Source: Acidimicrobiales bacterium (lineage in GTDB: Bacteria > Actinomycetota > Acidimicrobiia > Acidimicrobiales > JABEUL01). From it: 33,428 bases of DNA. Under the pieces are notes generated by a model that saw only the letters and a list, made by a program, of their open reading frames with translations, was not told the DNA's origin and did no database searches. Of the stretch, positions 8,316-17,538 are shown in pieces. Within the stretch, counting starts at the first letter, position 1. Each line of letters begins with the position of its first letter. The position numbers and the translations under genes are program-made. Where the stretch lies: positions 1 through 33,428 of the forward strand of contig JABEUL010000089.1 of NCBI GenBank assembly GCA_013044465.1, read 5' to 3'.

Positions 8316-8990
8316 CTACTTTTCAACTTTATTACCGCTTTTCATATCACCGAGTAATTCATGGAACTCACTGAGTGCCGATCGAATCACTGCAAAATAC
8401 AGAAGGTCGCCTTCTTGGCCAACAGCTTCAGCTGATGGGATCATTGGCTCGCCGGCCCTGGAGACTCCCACTAGGCGTACTTTACCTGGAATTTCTAAAG
8501 CTGAGAACTTTTTCCCTCCACAACTGGCTGGAAGCAAGTGCTCAAGTAGTTGCAAATTGCCGGTGTTGTCGTTCCATTCAGTTGCAGTCGTTTCAGGGAA
8601 GAGTCTTCTGTGGACTTGCTCAGTTGTCCAGGCAACAGTGGCCACTGTCGGAATGCCCAATCTCTGATATATCTCAGCTCTCCTGGGATCGTATATTCGA
8701 GCTACGACATTTGGAATATTGAAGTTCTCTCTTGCAATTCTGGCCGTGAGGATATTGGAATTATCACCACTTGTCACAGCAGCCAACGCCGCAGCCCTCT
8801 CGGCACCAGCCTCAATCAAGTCGTCTCTATCAAATCCAAATCCCACAATCTTTGTCCCAGTCCATTCAGGAGGAAGCCTTCTAAATGAGTGAGGTGATTT
8901 ATCAACAATCGATACTGTGTGACCGCTATCAACAAGACTTGTTGCTAGGCCACTTCCTACTCTTCCACAACCAACTACGATAATGTGCAC
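8316..8990 (-). CDS. TrkA-family K+ regulatory (RCK) protein, first of pair
   Basis: Single RCK protein, about 224 aa. The conserved beginning is MHIIVVGCGRVGSGLA if GTG 8990 is the start; the track extends to GTG 9005, adding five non-conserved residues. NAD-binding GxGRxG, the acidic residue in SIVDKS, and GDNSNILTARIA are typical of RCK_N. The C-terminal half (VRLVGVSRAGEP...EGDLLYFAV) is RCK_C. It is the promoter-proximal gene of the pair and divergent from the KimA-like permease (about 120 bp between starts), so the two units are probably coordinated to set cytoplasmic K+. Confidence 0.88.
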   Translation of the reverse strand: MHIIVVGCGRVGSGLATSLVDSGHTVSIVDKSPHSFRRLPPEWTGTKIVGFGFDRDDLIEAGAERAAALAAVTSGDNSNILTARIARENFNIPNVVARIYDPRRAEIYQRLGIPTVATVAWTTEQVHRRLFPETTATEWNDNTGNLQLLEHLLPASCGGKKFSALEIPGKVRLVGVSRAGEPMIPSAEAVGQEGDLLYFAVIRSALSEFHELLGDMKSGNKVEK

Positions 8991-9112
8991 CCTAATATGC
9001 AACACTTAATTTGCCACAAAAGCAAACCAATCGCCATAAGCAGGGCTTTTAGGAACGAATTTGCAAGGGATCAACTAAAGGCTTGTTCTTTGTTGGCTAG
9101 GCTAGGTAACTA

Positions 9113-11485
9113 GTGACCGAAGAAGATACCATAAATAGCGGGGAGCAAGATGCCTTTTTGCCACCCGAGCGGCTTAGCTACAGATTAAAGCGAGTGCTAT
9201 TAGGCCAACCCCTTGTCTCAGAGAGGCTCTCCACCGAACGAATAGGGCGACCAACTGCATTGGCGGTGCTTTCTAGCGATGTTATGTCGTCATCTGCATA
9301 TGCAACCGAGCAGATTTTAATTGTGCTGGTTTTGGCAGTTGGCACTGGTGCCTATTCGCTAGTAGTTCCAATCACAGTTGGAATACTCTTTGTTTTAGTT
9401 ACGGTCACACTTTCATACTTGCAAGTAATAAAGGCATTCCCTAAAGCTGGCGGGGCTTATATGGTGACACGGGACACTTTTGGGAAAAATGTGGCCCAAA
9501 TAGCAAGTGCCGCACTTTTGATTGACTACACCCTGACGGTCGCAGTTTCTGTGGCCGCAGGAGTTGATGCCATGACCTCGGCTATTCCAGCATTACTTCC
9601 CTATACAGTTTATTTCTCAGTATTTTTTGTTGTTCTTATTGCTTATGGAAACCTCCGTGGAATAAGGGAGGCTGGGAAAACCTTTGCTATCCCTACTTTC
9701 GTCTTTATCTTCAGTATGGCTGTTTTGATAGTGGTTGGCATTGTGAAGTGGCTCACTGGAGGTTTGGGATTTGCAAATCAGCATTTACCTGACAGCTACA
9801 AGTTCGCCAGTCCAGGGCATGGCATATTAGTCGGCGCTTCCCTTTTTGTCATGGCTCAAGCATTCGCAAATGGTGGTACTGCCCTGACAGGGACAGAGGC
9901 CATCTCTAACGGAGTTTCCATTTTTAAGATAACACATAAATCCAGGAAAGGAATGCTTTCGGGACTAGAGGGGCAGTCGAAAAATGCCCGGACGACACTT
10001 GTGGCAATGAGCATAGTCTTAGGAACCATGTTTTTTGGAGTCTCTTTCTTGAGCGCCGTTGTGCACCCGATTCCTCAGCAAAGTGGAATCCCAACCGTAG
10101 TGTCGCAGATTGCCTCAACGGTATATGGAAATGGTTTTTTAGGAAAAGGACTTTACATATTTTTGCAAATTGCAACTACGGCAATTTTGATTTTGGCTGC
10201 CAATACAAGCTTCTCAGGTTTTCCGCTTCTAGCGAGCTTTGCCGCAGAGGATTCGTTTTTGCCAAGGCAGTTAATGAGGCGTGGTCACAGACTTGTGTTT
10301 TCAAACGGAATCTTGGTTCTTACTACAATGTCCATTATTTTGCTTGTTGCAACTAGAGCCCGGGTAACTTCACTTATTGCACTTTATGCAATAGGGGTTT
10401 TCACCGGCTTTACTATGGCTGGCGCTGGCATGGTAAAGCATCACTTAGTAAACAAGGAAAAGAACTGGCGGATTCGAGTTGTAATAAATGGGACCTCTTG
10501 TGTATTGAGTTTTTTTGTGGACCTTATGTTTATCGTCACAAAATTCACAGAGGGAGCTTGGGTAGTGGTTGTATTGATGCCACTGATGGTTATTGGTTTC
10601 ATTATGCTCCATCGCCAGTATGAATCAGAGGAAAAAATACTGGAAGAAAATGCCCCGGCACTGTGTGAGTCACCAATTCTTCGACGCCATGTTGTAATTG
10701 TTTTAGTTGAGAGGTTGGACCTAGCTACGGCTAGAGCTATTCAGTTTGCTAGAACTCTCACACCTGATGATTTGAGAGCTGTGCATTTCGTGCTCGACCC
10801 GCAAGCTGCCATGAATCTCGAAAACGGGTGGAAACGACTTGGGTTGTCGAGACTTCCACTTGATGTCATGGAATGTGGCGATCGAAGGCTTGGAAGAGCA
10901 GTTGCTGAACTTGTGGCCGATCTAGCATCGGATCAAGAAACCGAAGTAAGTATTCTCTTGCCAAGGCGAGTTTATGTAGGAGCGCTTAGAAGACTGTTGC
11001 ATGACAGGACCGCCGAGCGAATTTCGGCACTAGTTTCTCAGATGCCACATGCCAGTGCCACAATTATCCCATTCCAACTCGAGAAAAAGAACCCCAGGAT
11101 CCACATGCCATCACCTGGCAGACAGTCAAGACGTGCCGCTGAAGCCGCTGCAGAGCTTGAGAGCTTTGAGGTTAAAGATGTAACTGGAACTGTGATGATT
11201 GGGTCGCTTACCTATAGAACGAGAACCAGGATTGCAGGACGAGTCCTATCTGTCAGAGTGCAACCTCGTGCCGGAATTGCCTCCCTTGAGTGCATTGTGG
11301 CTGATCAGAGCGGGAAAATAACCTTAGTTTTCCAAGGGCGCCGTAGTGTCCCTGGGATTCAGCCGGGAACCAGGCTTGTGGCCGAAGGAATGGTTGGGAA
11401 GCGTGGAAACCAACTCTTGATAATGAATCCGACCTACGAATTGCGCTCCACCCACGAATTAGACAACGTTATTACACCATCTTGA
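9113..11485 (+). CDS. KimA-like APC potassium permease fused to a C-terminal OB-fold domain
   Basis: 790 aa. Residues about 20-500 are an APC-superfamily transporter of the KimA type: LGQPLVSERL, AVLSSDVMSSSAYATEQIL (about 50-68), FPKAGGAYMVTRD, DYTLTVAVSVAAGVDA and NLRGIREAG all match the KimA pattern, implying proton-coupled K+ uptake. Residues about 524-655 (RRHVVIVLVERLDLATA...) resemble the cytoplasmic USP-like regulatory domain of KimA. Residues about 690-790 form an extra OB-fold-like unit (RIAGRVLSVRVQPR, CIVADQSGKITLVFQGRR, PGIQPGTRLVAEGMV, MNPTYEL). As I recall, that unit is a separate small gene near ceoBC in other actinobacteria (the Rv2694c type), so this looks like a fusion. Start is GTG 9113, with a TAGG-rich region immediately upstream and no SD. 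Confidence 0.85.
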   Translation: MTEEDTINSGEQDAFLPPERLSYRLKRVLLGQPLVSERLSTERIGRPTALAVLSSDVMSSSAYATEQILIVLVLAVGTGAYSLVVPITVGILFVLVTVTLSYLQVIKAFPKAGGAYMVTRDTFGKNVAQIASAALLIDYTLTVAVSVAAGVDAMTSAIPALLPYTVYFSVFFVVLIAYGNLRGIREAGKTFAIPTFVFIFSMAVLIVVGIVKWLTGGLGFANQHLPDSYKFASPGHGILVGASLFVMAQAFANGGTALTGTEAISNGVSIFKITHKSRKGMLSGLEGQSKNARTTLVAMSIVLGTMFFGVSFLSAVVHPIPQQSGIPTVVSQIASTVYGNGFLGKGLYIFLQIATTAILILAANTSFSGFPLLASFAAEDSFLPRQLMRRGHRLVFSNGILVLTTMSIILLVATRARVTSLIALYAIGVFTGFTMAGAGMVKHHLVNKEKNWRIRVVINGTSCVLSFFVDLMFIVTKFTEGAWVVVVLMPLMVIGFIMLHRQYESEEKILEENAPALCESPILRRHVVIVLVERLDLATARAIQFARTLTPDDLRAVHFVLDPQAAMNLENGWKRLGLSRLPLDVMECGDRRLGRAVAELVADLASDQETEVSILLPRRVYVGALRRLLHDRTAERISALVSQMPHASATIIPFQLEKKNPRIHMPSPGRQSRRAAEAAAELESFEVKDVTGTVMIGSLTYRTRTRIAGRVLSVRVQPRAGIASLECIVADQSGKITLVFQGRRSVPGIQPGTRLVAEGMVGKRGNQLLIMNPTYELRSTHELDNVITPS

Positions 11486-11551
11486 CATTGCCATCTACCT
11501 GGTATTTTACGCTTCCTATGGCCAAGAGTTATTAGAGAATTTACTCGGTTG

Positions 11552-11581
11552 TTGATTAGGGGTCTCAAAATTCGGTATCGT
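11552..11581 (+). promoter_or_regulatory. Candidate hppA promoter (TTGATT-18-TATCGT)
   Basis: TTGATT at 11552-11557 and TATCGT at 11576-11581 are 18 bp apart. This would give a leader of about 110 nt before hppA, long for this window, and the leader contains a perfect hairpin. Confidence 0.4.
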
Positions 11582-11651
11582 ATATTGGTCGCTCAGGGCG
11601 GGTTGTAAATACGCGCCGTGGATCGAGCCGAATCAAATGATTCAAAATCTT

Positions 11652-11671
11652 CCAACTTCGAGTGAAGTTGG
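11652..11671 (+). promoter_or_regulatory. Perfect leader hairpin just upstream of the hppA RBS
   Basis: CCAACTTC / GAGT / GAAGTTGG is an 8-bp perfect stem with a 4-nt loop, followed by CTTTAATTT and then GAAGGAG, 10 nt before the ATG. It could be an attenuator or RNA-stability element controlling hppA. It could also be the terminator of the preceding permease transcript, though the T tract is short. Confidence 0.5.
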
Positions 11672-11697
11672 CTTTAATTTGAAGGAGTCAAATACCA

Positions 11698-14046
11698 ATG
11701 CCTCACCTCGTTGCTGCTGAAGGCGGCTACCAGGCTTTTAGTTTAGGTGGAGCCGAAAAAGGCTGGCTGTACTTTGCCATTGCTGCTGCTTTAATCTCCA
11801 TGATTGTTGGCGTTACTCTCATGCGCGGTGTCCTTGCTGCTGATCAGGGAACCCAATCAATGAAAGATATAGCAAAGGCCATCCAAGAAGGTGCGGAAGC
11901 TTTCCTGCGCCGCCAGTTCAAAACGATTTTAATTATCGTCGTGCCACTTGCAGTCTTGATTTTCTTCACGGCTACCCAAGTTAAAAGACCTGATGGCTCG
12001 ATTGCACTGAGTGCATCTATGGCTGGAGTGTACCGGGTACTTTGCTTTTTAGGCGGAGCAATTTGCAGTGGGGCCACCGGCTTCATTGGAATGAGCTTGG
12101 CCGTAAGGGGAAATGTAAGGACAGCGGCGGCGGCCCGAGATGGCAAGCTTCCTCCAGCTTTGAAAGTCGCATTTAGGACCGGTGCTATCACTGGTCTTTT
12201 CTGTGTCGGTTTAGGACTTTTAGGGGCCACCACGATTGTTTTGATCTTCCAAAATAGCGCTACGGCCGTTTTGGTTGGCTTTGGATTCGGCGCTTCACTT
12301 CTGGCGCTTTTCATGAGGGTTGGTGGAGGAATATTCACCAAAGCAGCTGACGTAGGTGCTGACTTGGTTGGAAAAATTGAGGCTGGGATTCCAGAGGATG
12401 ATCCAAGGAACGCAGCTACAATTGCCGACAACGTCGGTGACAACGTCGGTGACTGTGCCGGAATGGCCGCAGACTTGTTTGAGTCCTATGCCATTACCAT
12501 AATCGCTGCCATTATTTTGGGATACTCTGCTTTCAATTCAATTGGGAAAGGCTCTGAAGCCGCCCGTGCAGTTGTGTTTCCCTTGATTGTTCCGGCAATT
12601 GGAATTATTGCAACCATCGTCGGTGTTTTTGCCGTCCGTGCGAGGGCAAATGAGAAATCGGCCATGGTGGCCATCAACCGAGGTGTTTGGACTGCTTCAC
12701 TTCTAACCATATTGGGAGCAGGATTAGTTGCTGGTTTCTACTTGCACTACATGAAAGCCTTCTATGCCGTCTTAGCGGGTTCAGTTTTGATGCTTATAGT
12801 TTCTGCCATTACAGAGCAGTTCACGTCAACTGAACGATCTCCTGTTAGGGAGATTGCCGCTGCAGCAAGGACTGGACCTGCCACTACAACCCTGGCAGGA
12901 ATTGCATTCGGCCTTGAGTCCTCGGTTTGGGCCATCATTGCCATTGCCATTGCCATTGCAGTTTCCGTGGGGCTAGGTGGTGGAAACATTGAGCTGTCTC
13001 TTTACCTAGTTTCACTAACTGGAATCGGAATGTTGGCAACTGCGGGAATGGTTGTTTCTGAAGACAGTTTCGGACCTGTTTCTGACAATGCCGCAGGAGT
13101 GGCTGAAATGTCTGGAGAGTTCACTGGTGAAGCCGAACGTGTCATGGTCAGTCTCGATGCAGTTGGAAACACCACTAAGGCCATTACAAAAGGTGTTGCC
13201 ATCGGATCTGCTGTGATTGCTTCGGTGTCCTTGTTTGCATCCTTTATCGAGACCGTTGGTTCTCAACTGGGCCTTAATGCCCCGGGAATTGGAAAAGCAG
13301 GATATGACGTCAACTGGTTGTTCCATCAGGCTCAAACTCAGATAAATGTTTCCAATCCAACAACATTCATTGGAATGCTTATTGGTGGATCGGTTGCCTT
13401 CTTGTTCTCAGCACTTGCAATCAGGGCAGTTGGAAGAACAGCTGGCACTGTAGTTCAAGAGGTTAGGCGCCAATTTAGAGAGCACCCTGGAATCATGGAC
13501 TACACAGAAAAGCCTGAGTACGGCAGAGTTATCTCCATTTGCACAGCCGCATCACAGCGTGAACTAGCCACGCCTGCACTCCTTGCAATTTTGACTCCTG
13601 TAATTGTGGGTTTTGGAATTGGATACTTGGCACTTGGTGCGTTTTTGGCTGCAGCCATTTTGACAGGACAGCTCATGGCTAATTTCTTGTCGAACTCTGG
13701 TGGAGCCTGGGATAATGCGAAGAAGTACATTGAAGACGGTCATGAAGGTGGAAAAGGTTCAGATGCCCACAAGGCTGCTGTGATCGGAGACACTGTTGGT
13801 GATCCCTTTAAAGACACCGCTGGTCCGGCTTTGAATCCATTAATCAAAGTCATGAACTTAGTCTCACTTCTTATTCTTCCCATAGTCATCACCAACCAGC
13901 ACCACACTGCAATTCGTCTCACGATATCGGGAATTGCACTTGTAGTGCTACTTATCTCAATTGGATTCTCTAAGCGGTCAACAGGCTCGATGGACGATGA
14001 TATAGCAGGTCCGGCCAAGCAGGTAGAACAAGCTGGGGCCCATTAA
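11698..14046 (+). CDS. hppA: Membrane-bound proton-translocating pyrophosphatase
   Basis: Hydrolyses PPi and pumps H+ across the membrane; 782 aa, about 16 TM helices. Substrate/Mg-binding motifs are visible: [21 protein letters not shown] (from about residue 219), [22 protein letters not shown] and near the C-terminus [18 protein letters not shown]. The K+-dependence signature reads [10 protein letters not shown] (Lys at about 494), the form found in K+-independent enzymes. The C-terminal tail is hydrophilic ([19 protein letters not shown]), longer than in many homologues. ATG 11698 has GAAGGAG 10 nt upstream. The gene is apparently monocistronic with a structured leader. Confidence 0.95.
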   Translation: MPHLVAAEGGYQAFSLGGAEKGWLYFAIAAALISMIVGVTLMRGVLAADQGTQSMKDIAKAIQEGAEAFLRRQFKTILIIVVPLAVLIFFTATQVKRPDGSIALSASMAGVYRVLCFLGGAICSGATGFIGMSLAVRGNVRTAAAARDGKLPPALKVAFRTGAITGLFCVGLGLLGATTIVLIFQNSATAVLVGFGFGASLLALFMRVGGGIFTKAADVGADLVGKIEAGIPEDDPRNAATIADNVGDNVGDCAGMAADLFESYAITIIAAIILGYSAFNSIGKGSEAARAVVFPLIVPAIGIIATIVGVFAVRARANEKSAMVAINRGVWTASLLTILGAGLVAGFYLHYMKAFYAVLAGSVLMLIVSAITEQFTSTERSPVREIAAAARTGPATTTLAGIAFGLESSVWAIIAIAIAIAVSVGLGGGNIELSLYLVSLTGIGMLATAGMVVSEDSFGPVSDNAAGVAEMSGEFTGEAERVMVSLDAVGNTTKAITKGVAIGSAVIASVSLFASFIETVGSQLGLNAPGIGKAGYDVNWLFHQAQTQINVSNPTTFIGMLIGGSVAFLFSALAIRAVGRTAGTVVQEVRRQFREHPGIMDYTEKPEYGRVISICTAASQRELATPALLAILTPVIVGFGIGYLALGAFLAAAILTGQLMANFLSNSGGAWDNAKKYIEDGHEGGKGSDAHKAAVIGDTVGDPFKDTAGPALNPLIKVMNLVSLLILPIVITNQHHTAIRLTISGIALVVLLISIGFSKRSTGSMDDDIAGPAKQVEQAGAH

Positions 14047-14156
14047 TAATACAATCGAAAAAGGCGGCCTCTTGCGAGTGCTTCAAGGAAAAATAGCTAA
14101 CTACATGGTAGTTTCCACTAAGTTCTTGACAAAGGACCACTTTATGCATCAACCTA

Positions 14157-16919
14157 GTGGCAGTCATGGCTAAGCCTCTTGTTATTGTCGAATCACCCGC
14201 CAAGGCTCGTACAATTGCGACTTTTTTGGGAAATGAATTCAATGTGGAGTCTTCAATTGGCCACATTAGAGACTTGCCAAGAAGTGCCGCTGAAGTCCCA
14301 GAGGAGCTTAAGGGAGAGTCTTGGTCAAGACTTGGAGTCGATCCCTATAATGACTTCAAGCCGTTATATATAGTCTCTCAAGATAAAAAAAGCCACGTTC
14401 AAAAACTAAAGAAGCTTGTAAAAGAAGCCAGCGAAGTTTACCTGGCAACAGACGAGGACCGAGAAGGTGAATCAATTGCGTGGCACCTTCTAGAGGTTCT
14501 TTCACCCAAGGTTCCTGTCAAGCGAATGGTTTTTCACGAAATTACGAGGGATGCCATCAACCGTGCAGTAAGTGACTGGCGAGAGCTAGATAGAAGACTC
14601 GTAGATGCGCAGGAAACCAGAAGAATATTGGACCGCCTCTATGGATACGAGGTTTCACCTGTTCTTTGGCGCAAAGTTATGCCGAGGCTGTCTGCAGGAC
14701 GTGTCCAGAGTGTGGCTACAAGGATGGTAGTTGAGCGAGAGCGAGCTCGCATGGGATTTAGATCTGCCTCATGGTGGGATTTAGAAGCCTCCCTTTTAAA
14801 GAAGAGCGAGACAGTTCAAGCTGTTTCTATCGAGATAAATGGAATTAGGCTCGCCACTGGAAAAGATTTTGACGAGATTGGCCACTTAACTAAAAAAGAT
14901 GTCATAGTTCTAGGCGAAATAGAAGCAAGATCTCTTGCCGAGTCTCTTTCAGCAGGCAGCTTTAGTGTCAAGAGCATTGAAGAGAGACCATTTAGAAGAT
15001 CTCCTGCACCTCCGTTCATGACATCCACTTTGCAACAAGAGGCTGGTCGCAAGTTGAGATTTGCTGCCGCCAGAACTATGAGAGCCGCACAGAGGCTTTA
15101 CGAAGAGGGTTGGATCACATATATGAGAACCGATTCAACAACTCTTTCGGACGAAGCCATAACAACTGCCAGAAAACTAGCATCTTCGAGATACGGCAAG
15201 AATACAATTCCAGCTAAGCCCAGGCTATATGCAAATAAGGTTAAGAACGCTCAAGAAGCCCATGAAGCAATCAGACCTGCTGGGGACTCGTGGCCCACAC
15301 CCCAAGAGGCTTCTAGGAGCCTCGGGAGTGACGAATCAAAGTTATATGAATTGATTTGGCAGCGCACTGTTGCTTCACAGATGGTGGATGCAAATGGTCA
15401 GAGTGTTCAGGTGAGAATAATTGGCCTCACCAAAAATCCTCCTCCGGCATTCAAAAAAGAAGGATCAAATGAGTGCGAAGCAATATTCTCGGCCTCTGGC
15501 AGAGTAATTACTGAACCTGGGTTCTTAGCGGCTTACGAAGAAGGAAATGATGACAGCGACTCATCTGAGGGCGAGAGTGGAACCTCTAGACTTCCTCAGT
15601 TGGTAGTAGGTGAGGCTCTCACGTGTGGAGAGATGACTCCAAAAGAGCACTCCACTCAACCTCCACCTAGATATAGTGAAGCTTCTTTGATCAAGGCTTT
15701 AGAAGAGATGGGCGTTGGTAGACCCTCTACTTATGCTTCAATTATCGACACTATTCAGCAAAGAGGATATGTTTGGAAAAAGGGCACCGGGTTAGTGCCG
15801 ACTTGGACTGCATTTTCAGTCGTTGGTCTCCTCGAGCGTTACTTTGCGGAGTTAGTTGATTATGGATTCACTGCTTCCATGGAAGATGATCTCGATGAGA
15901 TTGCAACAGGTTCACAAGAGATGGTCCCTTGGTTGCGGAAGTTTTATTTCGGAACCGAGGAACTCCCGGGATTAAAGCCTGCCGTTGAAACCAGGTTGGG
16001 TGAAATTGATGCCAGAGAGATTAACACCCTCCCAATTGGCAAAGACCCAGATGGCACAGACATCTTCGTCAGAGTGGGGAGATATGGACCTTATATTGAA
16101 AGAGGAGAAGACAGGGCTTCGCTTCCAGATACGCAGCCACCCGATGAACTAACCGTGGAGCTAGCTCTCGAAATGCTAGCAGCCCCCACTGGCGACAGAT
16201 TGGTTGGTCAAGATCCAGAAACAGGTTTACAGATTGTTGCCAAAGCCGGGAGATATGGACCCTATGTCCAAATGGAGCTTCCACAAGATGCCGGGAAGTC
16301 AGAAAAGCCAAAAACTGCATCACTTTTCAAATCCATGCAGGTCGAAACCGTGACTCTCGAAGATGCACTATCGCTCTTTAGATTGCCAAGGAGTCTTGGG
16401 ATAGACGAGTCAGTCGGAGTTGAGATTGTAGCTAAAAATGGTCGATACGGCCCCTATTTGGAGCGGGGAAGTGATACGAGAACGCTAGGCAGTGAAGAAG
16501 AACTTCTCACTGTGACCATGGATGAGGCCAAAGAACTTTTCTTGCAGCCAAAAGCTAGAAGACGGCAAAAGCAAGATGCCGCCCCCCAAGTCTCCTTAGG
16601 CGAAGATCCAAATTCAAAGAAGCCCATATTGGTCAAATCGGGGAGGTTTGGTCCTTATGTGACTGATGGGGAAACTAACGCATCCTTGAGAAAGGGTGAT
16701 ACTACAGAGAACTTGACTTTCGAGCGAGCAGTTGAGCTGTTAGAAGAGAGACGGTCAGCCGCACCGAGAGCACCAAGGGCCAAGAAAGCTGCAAAGAAAG
16801 CCGTCAAAAAGACAGCTGTAAAGAAAGCTGCAAAGAAAACCGTCAAAAAGGCTGTTGCAAAAAAAGTAGTGAAAAAAACTGCAACCCCTAAGTCCCAAGT
16901 TGAAGATTCCGGTGAGTGA
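14157..16919 (+). CDS. topA: DNA topoisomerase I
   Basis: Type IA topoisomerase that relaxes negative supercoils; 920 aa from GTG 14157 (ATG 14166 is an alternative and leaves a conventional MAKPLVIVESPAK start). The Toprim domain starts at PLVIVESPAKARTI, with the acidic triad DEDREGE (99-105). The active-site Tyr is Y322 in WITYMRTDST. The C-terminal part has four Topo_C repeats seen as GRYGPY(I/V/L) and GRFGPYV instead of zinc fingers, then a Lys/Ala-rich tail of about 40 residues (AKKAVKKTAVKKAAKK...), as in actinobacterial enzymes, which probably binds DNA. No SD precedes the start; TTGACA lies at 14126 and TATGCAT just before GTG. First gene of topA-tmk-trmH. Confidence 0.95.
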   Translation: MAVMAKPLVIVESPAKARTIATFLGNEFNVESSIGHIRDLPRSAAEVPEELKGESWSRLGVDPYNDFKPLYIVSQDKKSHVQKLKKLVKEASEVYLATDEDREGESIAWHLLEVLSPKVPVKRMVFHEITRDAINRAVSDWRELDRRLVDAQETRRILDRLYGYEVSPVLWRKVMPRLSAGRVQSVATRMVVERERARMGFRSASWWDLEASLLKKSETVQAVSIEINGIRLATGKDFDEIGHLTKKDVIVLGEIEARSLAESLSAGSFSVKSIEERPFRRSPAPPFMTSTLQQEAGRKLRFAAARTMRAAQRLYEEGWITYMRTDSTTLSDEAITTARKLASSRYGKNTIPAKPRLYANKVKNAQEAHEAIRPAGDSWPTPQEASRSLGSDESKLYELIWQRTVASQMVDANGQSVQVRIIGLTKNPPPAFKKEGSNECEAIFSASGRVITEPGFLAAYEEGNDDSDSSEGESGTSRLPQLVVGEALTCGEMTPKEHSTQPPPRYSEASLIKALEEMGVGRPSTYASIIDTIQQRGYVWKKGTGLVPTWTAFSVVGLLERYFAELVDYGFTASMEDDLDEIATGSQEMVPWLRKFYFGTEELPGLKPAVETRLGEIDAREINTLPIGKDPDGTDIFVRVGRYGPYIERGEDRASLPDTQPPDELTVELALEMLAAPTGDRLVGQDPETGLQIVAKAGRYGPYVQMELPQDAGKSEKPKTASLFKSMQVETVTLEDALSLFRLPRSLGIDESVGVEIVAKNGRYGPYLERGSDTRTLGSEEELLTVTMDEAKELFLQPKARRRQKQDAAPQVSLGEDPNSKKPILVKSGRFGPYVTDGETNASLRKGDTTENLTFERAVELLEERRSAAPRAPRAKKAAKKAVKKTAVKKAAKKTVKKAVAKKVVKKTATPKSQVEDSGE

Positions 16920-17538
16920 AACAGGCTGTTTCATTGTTTTTGAAGGAATAGATGGTTCAGGAAAGTCAACTCAGGCACAGCTACTTGCAAAACGGATAGG
17001 AGCACTTTTCACCATTGCCCCTGGAGGAACTGATTTTGGATTAGAAGTCCGAAATCTGGTACTTCACTCGAATCGAGAATTGAATGACCGCACAGAGGCT
17101 TTGCTTATGCTTGCTGATCGATCACAGCACGTTAGCGATGTAATTCTCCCAGCTATTCGATCCGGGAAATGGGTTGTTTGTGACAGATTTAATGGCTCTA
17201 CCATTGCTTATCAAGGTTATGGCAGGGGCCTCGATGTCAAAGAGCTAGAATTAGTAACAAGATGGGCTTCAATGAATGTTGAACCTGATCTTTATATTCT
17301 TTTAGATATTTCCCCCGAAACAGCAAGTCGTAGACGAATTGAGAGAAATAAGTCAAACGATCGGATGGAATCTGAGGAGCTTCACTTTCAAGAAAGAGTG
17401 AGGCAAGGTTACCTTGAAATTGCTAAAGAGTCAGATAATTGGTCAGTCGTGGATGCGAGCTTAACAGCAGACGAAGTAGAGCGATCAATTAGAGAAATAA
17501 TAGCGACTAAGTTCGCAAAAGTAATGGAGTTAAATTGA
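16912..17538 (+). CDS. tmk: Thymidylate kinase
   Basis: Phosphorylates dTMP to dTDP for DNA synthesis. P-loop FEGIDGSGKSTQ, the DRFNGSTIAYQGYGRG base/substrate motif and a LID region rich in Arg (SRRRIERNKSNDRMESEELHFQERV) are clear. The track start is TTG 16900. GTG 16912 (MSETGCFIVFEGIDG) fits the family better; both overlap the end of topA, so the gene is coupled to it. The stop TGA overlaps the TTG start of the next gene (TTGA). The usual downstream neighbour holB is absent here. Confidence 0.92.
   Translation: MSETGCFIVFEGIDGSGKSTQAQLLAKRIGALFTIAPGGTDFGLEVRNLVLHSNRELNDRTEALLMLADRSQHVSDVILPAIRSGKWVVCDRFNGSTIAYQGYGRGLDVKELELVTRWASMNVEPDLYILLDISPETASRRRIERNKSNDRMESEELHFQERVRQGYLEIAKESDNWSVVDASLTADEVERSIREIIATKFAKVMELN

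Noticed and set aside
11844-14018. Minus-strand ORFs inside hppA (199, 74, 75, 66, 106, 76, 92 aa)
   Set aside because: Antisense shadows of a clearly coding, motif-complete gene; compositions are Ala/Pro/Ser-rich without known domains.
14099-14113. AACTAC-ATG-GTAGTT inverted repeat before topA
   Set aside because: Only 6-bp arms, at a length easily found by chance; not enough to call an operator.
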